The notes under the pieces are model-generated. The model saw only the letters and a program-made list of their open reading frames with translations. It did no database searches and was not told the DNA's origin. A program made the translations under genes and the position numbers. Positions 4,956 to 11,850 of a stretch of DNA of 13,024 nucleotides are shown piece by piece (within the stretch, counting starts at the first letter, position 1; each line of letters starts with the position of its first letter). The stretch lies in NCBI GenBank assembly GCA_050258715.1, contig JBLMZH010000011.1, forward strand, positions 1 to 13,024, written 5' to 3'. The DNA is from JBLMZH01 sp050258715. GTDB taxonomy: Bacteria > Patescibacteriota > Doudnabacteria > UBA920 > O2-02-FULL-48-8.

Positions 4956-6748
4956 TGAAAACCTCAAATAAAACCCAGATCCCTGAATGGGACTTGTCGG
5001 ACTTTTATAAAAATACCCGCGATCCCAGGATCTTTAATGACCTTGGAACTTCTTTAGCTGAGTCAAAAAGCTTTCGAAAAAAATATTCAGGCAAGATCAA
5101 GCCTAAAATCAGTTCTGCTCTGCTTTTGAACATGTTCCGCGCGCTCGAAAAGATTCTGGAACTCGCTGAAAAAGCCGCTGGTTTTTGCGAACTTGTCTAC
5201 ACCACTGACAGTACTGACATCGGCAATGCGGTAAAAGCGCAAAAAAGCCGGGAACTGTTCCTGGAGATTCGAAAACAGCTGCTGTTTTTCGATCTGGATC
5301 TGGCCCGGCTTCCCAAGCAAGAATTGGATCGGCTTTCCAACCACCCTTCACTGAAGAATTATCAGCACTATTTAACCGAGATTGCCAAACATAAGCCTTA
5401 TTTGCTTCCTGAAGAGCAGGAGAAGATTTTTAATGACAAGTCACTGACCACAGCGGCTCTGGTCCGGCTTTTTGATCAGCATTTGTCGCAAAAGTCGTTT
5501 TCGATCAAGCTCAACGGCAAACAAAGACAGGTAAGCTTGGAAGAGGTCCTGAACCTTTTGGACGATAAAGACCGATTAAAAAGAAAAGCCGCGGCGGAAG
5601 CGCTGACTGCCGGGCTTAAGCAGGACAGGCAAATGCTGTCCTTAATCTACAACAGTCTGATCAAGGACAAGGCAATTTCGGATTTCTACAGAAAATTTCC
5701 CAGCCCCGAAGAAGAACGGCACGTAACTAACGAAATCACGCAAGCCGTCGTAGACAGCTTAAACGCCGCTGTCAAAAAACATTATAAAGTCGTGCAGGAT
5801 TTTTACCGTTTCAAAGCCAAAGCTCTTAAACTCAAGCAACTTGAGTATTTTGACCGCTACGCCCCAGTGGGCGAGCAGCAGACTAACATTAAGTTTGACC
5901 AGGCTAAGAAAACCGTTTTGGAATCGTTTGCAAAATTTTCTCCGGTTTTTGCCAGAATCGCCCAAACTTTCTTTGAAAGCTCCTGGATAGATGCCCGGCC
6001 CCGCTCAGGCAAGCGAAACGGAGCATATTGCTCCGGGATGACGCCAAACACCCATCCCGTGGTATTTATGAACTACTTCGGAACGGTCAGGGACGTAAAG
6101 ACCTTAGCCCACGAACTCGGACACGGCATCAATGCCTTTTTGATGTGCAAACAAACTCTTTTGAACTTTGACCATCCTTTGACTTTGGCTGAGACCGCGA
6201 GCGTTTTTTGCGAAATGCTCGTCTTCGACAGCCTAAGAAACGCTGAAAGCGACCCGAAGCGGAAATTCAGTTTGTACATGGACCAAATCACGAACATGAT
6301 CGCCACGGTCCACCGCCAAATTTCCATGTATAATTTTGAAAAAGAGGTCCACAGCCTTCAAAAACAAAAAGGAGAGCTGACTCCTGACGAGCTGGATGAG
6401 TTGTGGCAAACAAACCAAAAAGAAATGCACGGGACTTCGGTTGCAATAGATCAAAAGTATTCGAATCTTTGGTCTTATATCCCGCACTTTATTCATACGC
6501 CGTTTTATGTCTACGCTTATTCCTTTGGCGAACTTTTGACCCTTTCCCTTTATGCCATCTACAAAAAAAATCCCGATTCTTTCGTGCCAAAATATTTGAA
6601 GCTCATGGAAACCGGAAGCTTGTTGTCGCCAAAGCAGCAGCTCGAACCGTTTGGCATTGACTTGGAAGATCCGAAATTTTGGGAACAAGGATTGGCGCTT
6701 ATGGGGTCCATGATCGAGGAAGCCAAGGCCTTACATAAGTCCAAATAA
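4955..6748 (+). CDS. pepF: Oligoendopeptidase F, M3B zinc metallopeptidase
   Basis: The 597-residue product has the usual PepF length. The zinc site is HELGH at 386-390 (ligands H386 and H390, catalytic E387) with the third ligand E413 in LAETASVFCEML. The substrate-closing HTPFYVYAYSFGELL at 513-527 and the upstream GAYCSGM near 356-362 are also typical of PepF. The first 200 residues form the helical PepF N-terminal domain. PepF cleaves short peptides in the cytoplasm, recycling amino acids, and in some species it processes signal-peptide fragments. There is no signal peptide. The ATG overlaps the BtuF-like stop, which fixes the start. Transcription likely comes from the promoter near 3979, and a tRNA promoter begins directly after the stop. 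Confidence 0.95.
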   Translation: MKTSNKTQIPEWDLSDFYKNTRDPRIFNDLGTSLAESKSFRKKYSGKIKPKISSALLLNMFRALEKILELAEKAAGFCELVYTTDSTDIGNAVKAQKSRELFLEIRKQLLFFDLDLARLPKQELDRLSNHPSLKNYQHYLTEIAKHKPYLLPEEQEKIFNDKSLTTAALVRLFDQHLSQKSFSIKLNGKQRQVSLEEVLNLLDDKDRLKRKAAAEALTAGLKQDRQMLSLIYNSLIKDKAISDFYRKFPSPEEERHVTNEITQAVVDSLNAAVKKHYKVVQDFYRFKAKALKLKQLEYFDRYAPVGEQQTNIKFDQAKKTVLESFAKFSPVFARIAQTFFESSWIDARPRSGKRNGAYCSGMTPNTHPVVFMNYFGTVRDVKTLAHELGHGINAFLMCKQTLLNFDHPLTLAETASVFCEMLVFDSLRNAESDPKRKFSLYMDQITNMIATVHRQISMYNFEKEVHSLQKQKGELTPDELDELWQTNQKEMHGTSVAIDQKYSNLWSYIPHFIHTPFYVYAYSFGELLTLSLYAIYKKNPDSFVPKYLKLMETGSLLSPKQQLEPFGIDLEDPKFWEQGLALMGSMIEEAKALHKSK

Positions 6749-6778
6749 TTGGAATAACCTCAAAAATGTTGGTATAAT
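6749..6778 (+). promoter_or_regulatory. Extended -10 promoter for tRNA-Thr
   Basis: TTGGAA at 6749-6754 (four of six to the -35 consensus), an 18-base spacer and a perfect TATAAT at 6773-6778 preceded by TGG (extended -10) make the best promoter in the window. Transcription would begin near 6785 and give a leader of about 40 bases before the tRNA. That leader can fold through CATTGC at 6784-6789 and GCAATG at 6813-6818. Confidence 0.7.
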
Positions 6779-6824
6779 TCAGACATTGCTGATGCTTAAG
6801 CTGTAAAAGCTGGCAATGGAGCCG

Positions 6825-6900
6825 GCCCATGTAGCTCAACTGGTAGAGCAGCGGTATCGTAAACCGCAGGTTGTCGGTTCAAGCCCGACCGTGGGCTCCA
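6825..6900 (+). tRNA. tRNA-Thr, anticodon CGT
   Basis: The acceptor GCCCATG at 6825-6831 pairs with CGTGGGC (one T-G pair). The D-arm contains AGCTCAACTGGTAGAGC. The anticodon stem pairs 6851-6855 with 6863-6867 around loop ATCGTAA, with anticodon CGT at 6858-6860. The T-arm is GTCGG/CCGAC-like around TTCAAGC, the discriminator is T, and CCA is encoded at 6898-6900. It decodes ACG. It has its own promoter and terminator and so is probably a single-gene transcript. Confidence 0.97.
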
Positions 6901-6928
6901 GTAAATTGATCAATATATACGCTGACTT

Positions 6929-6963
6929 AGCTCCCGTTTAATAGGGAACTTTTTGTTGTTTTT
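6929..6963 (+). terminator. Intrinsic terminator after tRNA-Thr
   Basis: AGCTCCC at 6929-6935 and GGGAACT at 6944-6950 form a 7-position stem with one mismatch (four uninterrupted G-C/A-T pairs near the loop). A T-rich tract to 6963 (TTTTTGTTGTTTTT) follows. The stem is modest but the T-tract is long. It separates the tRNA-Thr unit from the ATP synthase operon. Confidence 0.6.
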
Positions 6964-6970
6964 CAAGGAT

Positions 6971-6988
6971 TTGTGCAAATTTGCGCAA
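6971..6988. promoter_or_regulatory. 18-base near-perfect palindrome upstream of the ATP synthase operon
   Basis: TTGTGCAAATTTGCGCAA is an inverted repeat with 8 of 9 positions pairing. It lies between the tRNA-Thr terminator and the first ATP synthase gene, 17 bases upstream of the weak predicted -35. Its length and symmetry suit a dimeric regulator, but it contains no motif I can assign to a known family. Confidence 0.35.
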
Positions 6989-7004
6989 GAAAAAAAATCG
7001 AGTC

Positions 7005-7033
7005 TTGCGAGGTCTGCCAATTTTTGTTAAACT
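7005..7033 (+). promoter_or_regulatory. Weak candidate promoter for the ATP synthase operon
   Basis: TTGCGA at 7005-7010 and TAAACT at 7028-7033 are 17 bases apart, each matching four of six consensus positions. This is the best-spaced pair between the tRNA-Thr terminator and the ATG at 7057, but matches of this quality are common by chance. Confidence 0.25.
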
Positions 7034-7056
7034 TATTGCGCGATTTTAAAACATTG

Positions 7057-7296
7057 ATGCCTGAAACAAGCCAAAATCCTAAAAAGGGTGGACTAGACAA
7101 ATGGCAGATGGCGTCGATGGCCATGGAGCTCGGCTTCATAATTGCCTTGCCGCTCATTGCTCTGGGGTTTTTGGGCAAGTGGCTCGATGCAAAATATGAC
7201 ACTAAACCGTGGTTTACCCTTGGAGGAATAGTGCTGGCGATCACAGCAACCACCTGGTGGCTGACCATAAAAATTAAATCTTTGATTCCCAAATGA
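7057..7296 (+). CDS. atpI: AtpZ/AtpI-family small membrane protein of the ATP synthase operon
   Basis: The 79-residue product has two predicted membrane helices (about 21-40 and 52-70) joined by the family-typical GKWLDAKYDTKPWF near 40-53. The pattern of a glycine, WLD, a T.P motif and a second helix fits the ATPase_gene1 (AtpZ/AtpI) family, which sits first in many atp operons and is thought to help c-ring assembly or Mg2+/Ca2+ supply. I chose ATG 7057 over an upstream in-frame GTG at 6973. The longer form would add 28 residues (four Arg/Lys-rich and cysteine-containing turns) unlike the family, and would place the start inside the palindrome. The stop overlaps atpB by 4 bases (ATGA). Confidence 0.8.
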   Translation: MPETSQNPKKGGLDKWQMASMAMELGFIIALPLIALGFLGKWLDAKYDTKPWFTLGGIVLAITATTWWLTIKIKSLIPK

Positions 7297-8102
7297 TTTT
7301 TGCCCTTCCGCCGTTAGTCGCTGAACCGATCTTCTACCTAGGACGGTTTCCCGTGACCAATGCCCTGATCAACTCGACATTGGCCGTTTTATTTTTTCTG
7401 TTTATCGGTTTTCTTATCAAGGGCAAGCGATCCATGGTCCCCAAAGGGCTGCAAAATTTCGCGGAATGGATCATTGAGATCGTCATTGGCTATATTGACG
7501 GCGTGACCAAGGACCACAAAAAGACCCTGAAATTCCTGCCGATCGTCGGCGGCTTGTTCTTTTTCATTCTACTTTCGAACTGGATGGGATTGATTCCCGG
7601 AACCGGCTCCATCGGGCGCTATCTCTTAAACCCCGAGGGCCATCTCGAGCTGATCCCGTTTTTGCGCCCGGCCAATTCGGACCTGAACATGACTTTGGCC
7701 ATGGCCATCTTTGCCGTGATCACTTCCCATATCGTCGGAATTTTTGCCATTGGCTTCTTTAAATACGCCAACAAGTTTGTGAAGCTCGGCGACCTTTACC
7801 GCGCCTTAAGGAAAGGCGGGGTGGGGATCATGATCGCCGGCATTGAATTTGCCGTGGGCTTTATCGAAATTTTTTCCGAAATCGCCAAAATGGTTTCGCT
7901 CTCGCTTCGGTTGTTCGGCAACGTCTTCGCGGGTGAAGTTCTTCTGACCGTGCTGGCCTCGCTCATCGCTTATGTCGTGCCGCTGCCGTTCATGTTCCTT
8001 GAAATTTTGGTCGGACTGATTCAGGCTTTGGTCTTCTCCATGCTGACATTGGTTTATTTGACCATGGCCACTTCGCCGATCCCCGAATCTTCACATCATT
8101 GA
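7293..8102 (+). CDS. atpB: F-type ATP synthase subunit a
   Basis: The 269-residue polytopic membrane protein carries the diagnostic helix KMVSLSLRLFGNVFAGEVLL at 199-218. R206 is the equivalent of the essential stator arginine (R210 in E. coli). Other subunit a features are the NWMGLIPGTGS loop at 96-106, RPANSDLNMTLAMA at 125-138, and LIQALVFSMLTLVYL in the last helix with Q244 near the proton channel. Subunit a forms the two proton half-channels against the c-ring. The start ATG overlaps the preceding stop (ATGA), giving translational coupling. A 107-base spacer with a strong hairpin follows before atpE, unlike the tight joins elsewhere in the operon. Confidence 0.97.
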   Translation: MIFALPPLVAEPIFYLGRFPVTNALINSTLAVLFFLFIGFLIKGKRSMVPKGLQNFAEWIIEIVIGYIDGVTKDHKKTLKFLPIVGGLFFFILLSNWMGLIPGTGSIGRYLLNPEGHLELIPFLRPANSDLNMTLAMAIFAVITSHIVGIFAIGFFKYANKFVKLGDLYRALRKGGVGIMIAGIEFAVGFIEIFSEIAKMVSLSLRLFGNVFAGEVLLTVLASLIAYVVPLPFMFLEILVGLIQALVFSMLTLVYLTMATSPIPESSHH

Positions 8103-8110
8103 TTGAGGCC

Positions 8111-8144
8111 AAGGCTGAAAGTTCCAGCGCGAACCTTCGGCTTT
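8111..8144 (+). promoter_or_regulatory. Strong hairpin in the atpB-atpE spacer
   Basis: Arms 8111-8124 and 8131-8144 pair at 13 of 14 positions (two G-T wobbles, one A-C mismatch) around a 6-base loop. No T-run follows, so it is not a typical terminator. It is better read as an mRNA processing or stability structure upstream of the c-subunit gene. A smaller stem, 8165-8169 with 8178-8182, lies between it and the ribosome-binding site. Confidence 0.55.
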
Positions 8145-8198
8145 GTTCTTAACCCTATCCTCACCGACCGCATTCGGGGTCGAGTGGCAGGTAGACAA

Positions 8199-8203
8199 AA
8201 GGA
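8199..8203 (+). promoter_or_regulatory. Ribosome-binding site of atpE
   Basis: AAGGA lies 6 bases before the ATG at 8210. It is one of the clearest Shine-Dalgarno sites in the window (the other precedes atpA), while most other starts have none or rely on overlap. It fixes the atpE start. Confidence 0.65.
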
Positions 8204-8209
8204 ATCATT

Positions 8210-8428
8210 ATGACGCCAGAAATGATCAGCATCCTGATCAAGGGCTTCACAATCGCGATCGGCGGCATTGCGCCGGCCCTCGCCATTGGTATGACCGCGA
8301 GCAAGGCCATGGAATCCATCGGCCGCAATCCGGAGTCAGCAGACAAGCTGTTCGTCCCGATGCTCTTGGGCATGGCCTTTGCGGAAGCTATCGCCATCTA
8401 CGCCCTGGTCATTGCCTTCATTATTTAG
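8210..8428 (+). CDS. atpE: F-type ATP synthase subunit c (proteolipid)
   Basis: The 72-residue protein has two helices joined by the polar loop IGRNPES at 37-43. The ion-carrying carboxylate is E59 in GMAFAEAIAIYALV. Compared with sodium-type c subunits, the glutamine of helix 1 is I26 and the residues after the glutamate are A60 and I61, so the sodium ligands are absent and proton coupling is expected. In helix 1 the usual run of alternate glycines is partly alanine (A21, A23, A25, then G27). The ring of c subunits rotates against subunit a. The gene has a good Shine-Dalgarno site and is flanked on both sides by hairpin-bearing spacers, which fits a need for about ten copies per complex. Confidence 0.97.
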   Translation: MTPEMISILIKGFTIAIGGIAPALAIGMTASKAMESIGRNPESADKLFVPMLLGMAFAEAIAIYALVIAFII

Positions 8429-8434
8429 GTTCTG

Positions 8435-8473
8435 AAGTTTCTGGGGATTTTGGTCCCCAGCTCTTTGAAACTT
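8435..8473 (+). promoter_or_regulatory. Compound hairpin in the atpE-atpF spacer
   Basis: A perfect 7-bp stem (CTGGGGA at 8441-8447 with TCCCCAG at 8454-8460) sits inside a second stem (AAGTTT at 8435-8440 with AAACTT at 8468-8473), with a 7-base bulge on the 3' side. It begins 7 bases after the atpE stop. There is no T-run, so it is probably a 3' stabiliser, cleavage boundary or partial attenuator, not a full terminator. Confidence 0.55.
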
Positions 8474-8501
8474 AAAACCCTTAAGCGGGATAATCTGAAT
8501 T

Positions 8502-9056
8502 ATGCTTCACCACATTTTTTTAGCAGCTGAAGCCGTAGCCGAAGCTGCCGCAGCGAGCGAACCGGCCAAAGAAGGACTTTTGGGCACTTTAGGCATCAAC
8601 TGGAAGCTGTTTTTGGCGCAACTCGTCAACTTCGCCATTGTTTTGTTTATCTTCTGGAAATGGATCGCCAAGCCTATCGCCAAAAATCTGACCGAACGGC
8701 AGGAGCGGATCCAAATGGGTCTTCAGATCACGGACGTTATGGAAAAAGAAAAGAAAAATTTTGACGTTTGGAAGTCCGAAGAGATGGGCAAGGCCCGTTC
8801 CGAAGCTGAAAAAATAATCAAGAACTCGACTCAAACCGCAGAAAAGCTTAAGACCGAACTTTTGACAGAAGCTCAGGCTGCCGCGGCTAAAGTGGCGGAG
8901 CAGAACCGCAAGCAGATTGAATCCGACCGGCAGGAAATGATCAGCCAGGCCAAGGACGAAATCGCGACCTTGGTCGTCACTGCCACGGAAAAAATTCTCA
9001 AGCAAAAACTCGACCCTGTTAAGGATCGGACTATTATTGAGTCGAGCTTAAAGTAA
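8502..9056 (+). CDS. atpF: F-type ATP synthase subunit b
   Basis: This 184-residue protein has an Ala/Glu-rich N-terminal stretch of about 30 residues, then LGINWKLFLAQLVNFAIVLF with a membrane helix at about 35-53. A long charged coiled coil (about 60-165) follows and ends near TATEKILKQKLD. Subunit b dimerises as the peripheral stalk that links Fo subunit a to delta and alpha. The length is near the family norm (about 160), with a slightly long N-terminus. An internal start is possible, but the ATG at 8502 has a GGGA 11 bases upstream. The stop lies 3 bases before atpH. Confidence 0.95.
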   Translation: MLHHIFLAAEAVAEAAAASEPAKEGLLGTLGINWKLFLAQLVNFAIVLFIFWKWIAKPIAKNLTERQERIQMGLQITDVMEKEKKNFDVWKSEEMGKARSEAEKIIKNSTQTAEKLKTELLTEAQAAAAKVAEQNRKQIESDRQEMISQAKDEIATLVVTATEKILKQKLDPVKDRTIIESSLK

Positions 9057-9059
9057 GCC

Positions 9060-9458
9060 ATGAAATATTCCGCCAACCAATACGCCCAGGCTTTGCACGA
9101 AGCCCTGCAGTCGACGAATCCCAAGGACGAAGACGTGGTCTTAGACAACTTCGTCAAATCTTTGGTCGAGAACAACGATTTGAGGCTGTTCCCGGCCATC
9201 GAAGATGAGCTTTACCGGCTGGAACTGAAGGATAAAGGCAAAACCTTGGCCCACGTCACCTCGGCCCGGCCTCTGGACAAGCAAGCCGAGTCAAAGGTCA
9301 TAAGCAAGCTCAATGAACTGACCAAGGGCGATGTGGTGATCAAGAAAAAGATAGACGAGTCGCTGATCGGAGGGGTGATCATCCAGATGGAAGACACAGT
9401 CATAGACGCATCGGTCCAGGGATCGCTAAAGAATTTAAAAGATAATCTTAAGGAATAA
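9060..9458 (+). CDS. atpH: F-type ATP synthase subunit delta, shortened form
   Basis: The 132-residue product is clearly shorter than typical delta/OSCP (about 175-180). The N-terminal YAQALHEAL helix is present, followed by one more long helical region (about 25-57). The C-terminal half is standard: VTSARPLDKQAESKV at 66-80, DESLIGGVIIQMEDTVIDAS at 99-118 and a final GSLKNLKDNL. About 40 residues of the N-terminal helical bundle are missing relative to E. coli. Delta joins the b stalk to the N-terminus of alpha, so a smaller contact surface is expected. It sits in the normal place between b and alpha. Confidence 0.92.
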   Translation: MKYSANQYAQALHEALQSTNPKDEDVVLDNFVKSLVENNDLRLFPAIEDELYRLELKDKGKTLAHVTSARPLDKQAESKVISKLNELTKGDVVIKKKIDESLIGGVIIQMEDTVIDASVQGSLKNLKDNLKE

Positions 9459-9460
9459 CC

Positions 9461-10954
9461 ATGAGCAACGTAATTCAAGAACTAAAAAAACGAATAGAGA
9501 GCTTCGAAACCTCGGCTAAGGCTGAGAAGGTCGGGACCGTGCTTCACATCGGCGACGGCGTGGCCAGAATCTCCGGTTTGATGGAAACCAAAGCCTCGGA
9601 AATGTTGGAATTTCCCGGCGGCACCATGGGTGTGGCCCTAAACCTCGAGCGTGACTTTATCGGCGCGATTCTTTTGGGCGATTACCACCACATCAAGGAA
9701 GGCGACAAGGTCAAACGAACCGGCAAAATCCTTTCAGTCCCGGTCGGGGAAGCCTTGATCGGGCGCGTGGTCAATGCCTTGGGCCAGCCCGTCGACAACA
9801 AAGGACCGATAGATTCCAAGGAATTGTATCCAATCGAACGCATCGCTGCCGGCGTTATTGAACGCAAAAAAGTCACCCAGCCTTTGCAGACCGGGATCAA
9901 GGCCATTGATTCCATGATCCCGATCGGCCGCGGCCAGCGCGAACTGATCATCGGCGACCGCCAAACCGGAAAAACCGCCGTGGCCATCGACACGATCATC
10001 AACCAAAAAGACACTGACGTGGTTTGCATCTACGTGGCCATCGGACAAAAGGAATCCAAGGTTGCCCGCATTGTGGCCGAACTCGAGAAGCGCGGCGCCA
10101 TGAAGAATACGATCGTTGTCATCGCAGGCGCGTCCGAGCAGGCCTCACTCTCTTACATTGCTCCGTTTAGCGGATGTGCGATCGGCGAATACTTCCTGGA
10201 CCGCGGCAAACATGCCCTGGTCATTTATGACGACTTGTCCAAACATGCCGTGGCTTATCGCGAAATCTCCCTGTTGCTCAGACGCCCGCCGGGCCGCGAA
10301 GCTTTCCCGGGCGATGTCTTTTATCTACATTCCCGCCTGTTGGAAAGAGCTGCCAAATTAAGCGACACCAAGGGCGGCGGGTCTTTGACCGCTTTGCCGA
10401 TCATCGAAACTCAGGCCGGCGACGTTTCCGCCTATATTCCCACCAACGTCATTTCGATCACTGACGGCCAGATCTATCTTGAAACCGATCTTTTTTATCA
10501 GGGCGTTAGACCGGCTCTTAACGTCGGACTCTCAGTTTCGCGCGTCGGCTCTGCGGCCCAGATCAAATCGCTGAAAAAAGTGGCGGGCAAGCTCAGGCTC
10601 GACTTGGCGCAGTTTCGGGAATTGGCCGCCTTTGCCCAGTTCGCTTCGGATCTGGACCCGGAAACCAAGGCCAGTATTGAGCTTGGCAAGCGGATAACCG
10701 AAATTTTAAAACAGGACCAGTACCAGCCGATGCCGGTTGAAATGGAAGTCGCCGTAATTTACGCCGCAACTAACGGATATTTGAATGATGTCGCGGTTGC
10801 CGATACGAAGAATTGGGAGACGAGGTTCGTGCAGTTCATGAACACCCAGCAAAAATCCTTGCTCAAGAAATTGACCGGGGATTGGTCGGACCAGCTGGCA
10901 GAAGAATTATCCAAGGCAATTAAGGAATTTAACGAGGGCTATGGCCACAAATAG
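9461..10954 (+). CDS. atpA: F-type ATP synthase subunit alpha
   Basis: The 497-residue protein is slightly under the usual 500-513. It has the beta-barrel N-domain, P-loop GDRQTGKT at 165-172, Walker B-type LVIYDDLS at 253-260, RRPPGREAFPGDVFY at 274-288, the family signature PALNVGLSVS at 351-360 and the arginine finger R361 in SRVGSAAQ. Alpha binds nucleotide without catalysis and supplies the arginine to beta. A clear AAGGA Shine-Dalgarno lies 6 bases before the ATG, overlapping the end of atpH. The 3' end overlaps atpG by 14 bases. Confidence 0.98.
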   Translation: MSNVIQELKKRIESFETSAKAEKVGTVLHIGDGVARISGLMETKASEMLEFPGGTMGVALNLERDFIGAILLGDYHHIKEGDKVKRTGKILSVPVGEALIGRVVNALGQPVDNKGPIDSKELYPIERIAAGVIERKKVTQPLQTGIKAIDSMIPIGRGQRELIIGDRQTGKTAVAIDTIINQKDTDVVCIYVAIGQKESKVARIVAELEKRGAMKNTIVVIAGASEQASLSYIAPFSGCAIGEYFLDRGKHALVIYDDLSKHAVAYREISLLLRRPPGREAFPGDVFYLHSRLLERAAKLSDTKGGGSLTALPIIETQAGDVSAYIPTNVISITDGQIYLETDLFYQGVRPALNVGLSVSRVGSAAQIKSLKKVAGKLRLDLAQFRELAAFAQFASDLDPETKASIELGKRITEILKQDQYQPMPVEMEVAVIYAATNGYLNDVAVADTKNWETRFVQFMNTQQKSLLKKLTGDWSDQLAEELSKAIKEFNEGYGHK

Positions 10955-11813
10955 CCGCGAAATCAGAAGAAGAATCAAGTCGGTCAAGAACATCGGCCAA
11001 ATCACCAAGGCCATGGAGCTTGTTTCCGCGGCCAAGATGCGCAAGTCGCAGAGCCTGGCTCTTTCATCCAGGCCCTATTCCACCATGTCCTCCGAACTTT
11101 TAAACAACCTGGCCAAGGCCGGCAACATCGCAAGCCACCCGTTGGTCAGCCGCCCGCCAAAGCCTGATGGAACAGCCAAGGGCAAAACCCTAGTCATTCT
11201 CATCACATCTGACCGGGGCTTGGCTGGGGCGTTTAACGCCAATGCCATAAACGAAGCCTTGAGACTGGTGAGATCGGTTGAAAACGCAGAATTCGATTTT
11301 ATCACGGTCGGTAAAAAAGGCGCTGAAGTGCTCCGCAAAATGAAGCAGAATTTGGTCGCGGCCTTCAATACCATCGACCGCAAGATTACTGTTTTTGATG
11401 CCAAGCCCATCTCAAAAATCGCGATCGACGACTTTTTAAACTACACATACGATTCCGTGTTTGTGATCTACAGCCATTTTGTTTCGACCCTGGTCCAAAA
11501 ACCGACGCTTTTGAAATTACTTCCGATCGAAACCAAGGGCGAGTCGGCTGCCGAAGAATTCTTGTTTGAACCGAGCGCCAAGAAGGTTCTTGATCATTTG
11601 GTTTACAGAGCCATCGAATTCACGGTCTATCAATGCCTGGTGGAAACTTCAGCCTCCGAGCATTCGGCCAGAATGGTCGCCATGCGCAACGCCAGCCAAT
11701 CCTCGTCCGATTTGATCGAAGATCTGACATTGACCGCCAACCAGACCAGACAGGCCGGAATCACGAGAGAGCTTGCCGAAATCTCCGCGGCCAAGATCGC
11801 AATGGAAGACTAA
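10941..11813 (+). CDS. atpG: F-type ATP synthase subunit gamma
   Basis: The 290-residue product has the N-terminal coiled-coil helix REIRRRIKSVKNIGQITKAM at 6-25, the Rossmann-like domain starting TLVILITSDRGLAGAFNANA, and the C-terminal rotor helix with MRNASQSSSDLIEDL and the final ITRELAEISAAKIAMED. In most gamma subunits the last motif reads EI.GGA; here the glycines are serine and alanine. Gamma is the rotating shaft inside the alpha3beta3 hexamer. The ATG lies inside the end of atpA (14-base overlap) with GAGGG just before it, so reinitiation from alpha is likely. A 37-base AT-rich gap follows before atpD. Confidence 0.97.
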   Translation: MATNSREIRRRIKSVKNIGQITKAMELVSAAKMRKSQSLALSSRPYSTMSSELLNNLAKAGNIASHPLVSRPPKPDGTAKGKTLVILITSDRGLAGAFNANAINEALRLVRSVENAEFDFITVGKKGAEVLRKMKQNLVAAFNTIDRKITVFDAKPISKIAIDDFLNYTYDSVFVIYSHFVSTLVQKPTLLKLLPIETKGESAAEEFLFEPSAKKVLDHLVYRAIEFTVYQCLVETSASEHSARMVAMRNASQSSSDLIEDLTLTANQTRQAGITRELAEISAAKIAMED

Positions 11814-11850
11814 TTTTAATATTTTTAATCAGTAAGCCTAACACTAACTT

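Noticed and set aside
6233..6688. 151-codon minus-strand frame within pepF.
   Set aside because: It lies wholly opposite the catalytic part of pepF, which carries the zinc motif; it is a codon-bias shadow with no recognisable domain.
6973..7056. Longer form of the AtpZ/AtpI-like protein from an upstream GTG.
   Set aside because: The extra 28 residues are unlike the family, and the start would lie inside the palindrome; the ATG at 7057 gives a normal-length protein.
8143..8475. 110-codon plus-strand frame overlapping atpE, and the matching minus-strand frames.
   Set aside because: The c subunit is unmistakable in the other frame; these have the low-complexity, Arg/His-rich composition of shadow frames and cover both spacers' hairpins.
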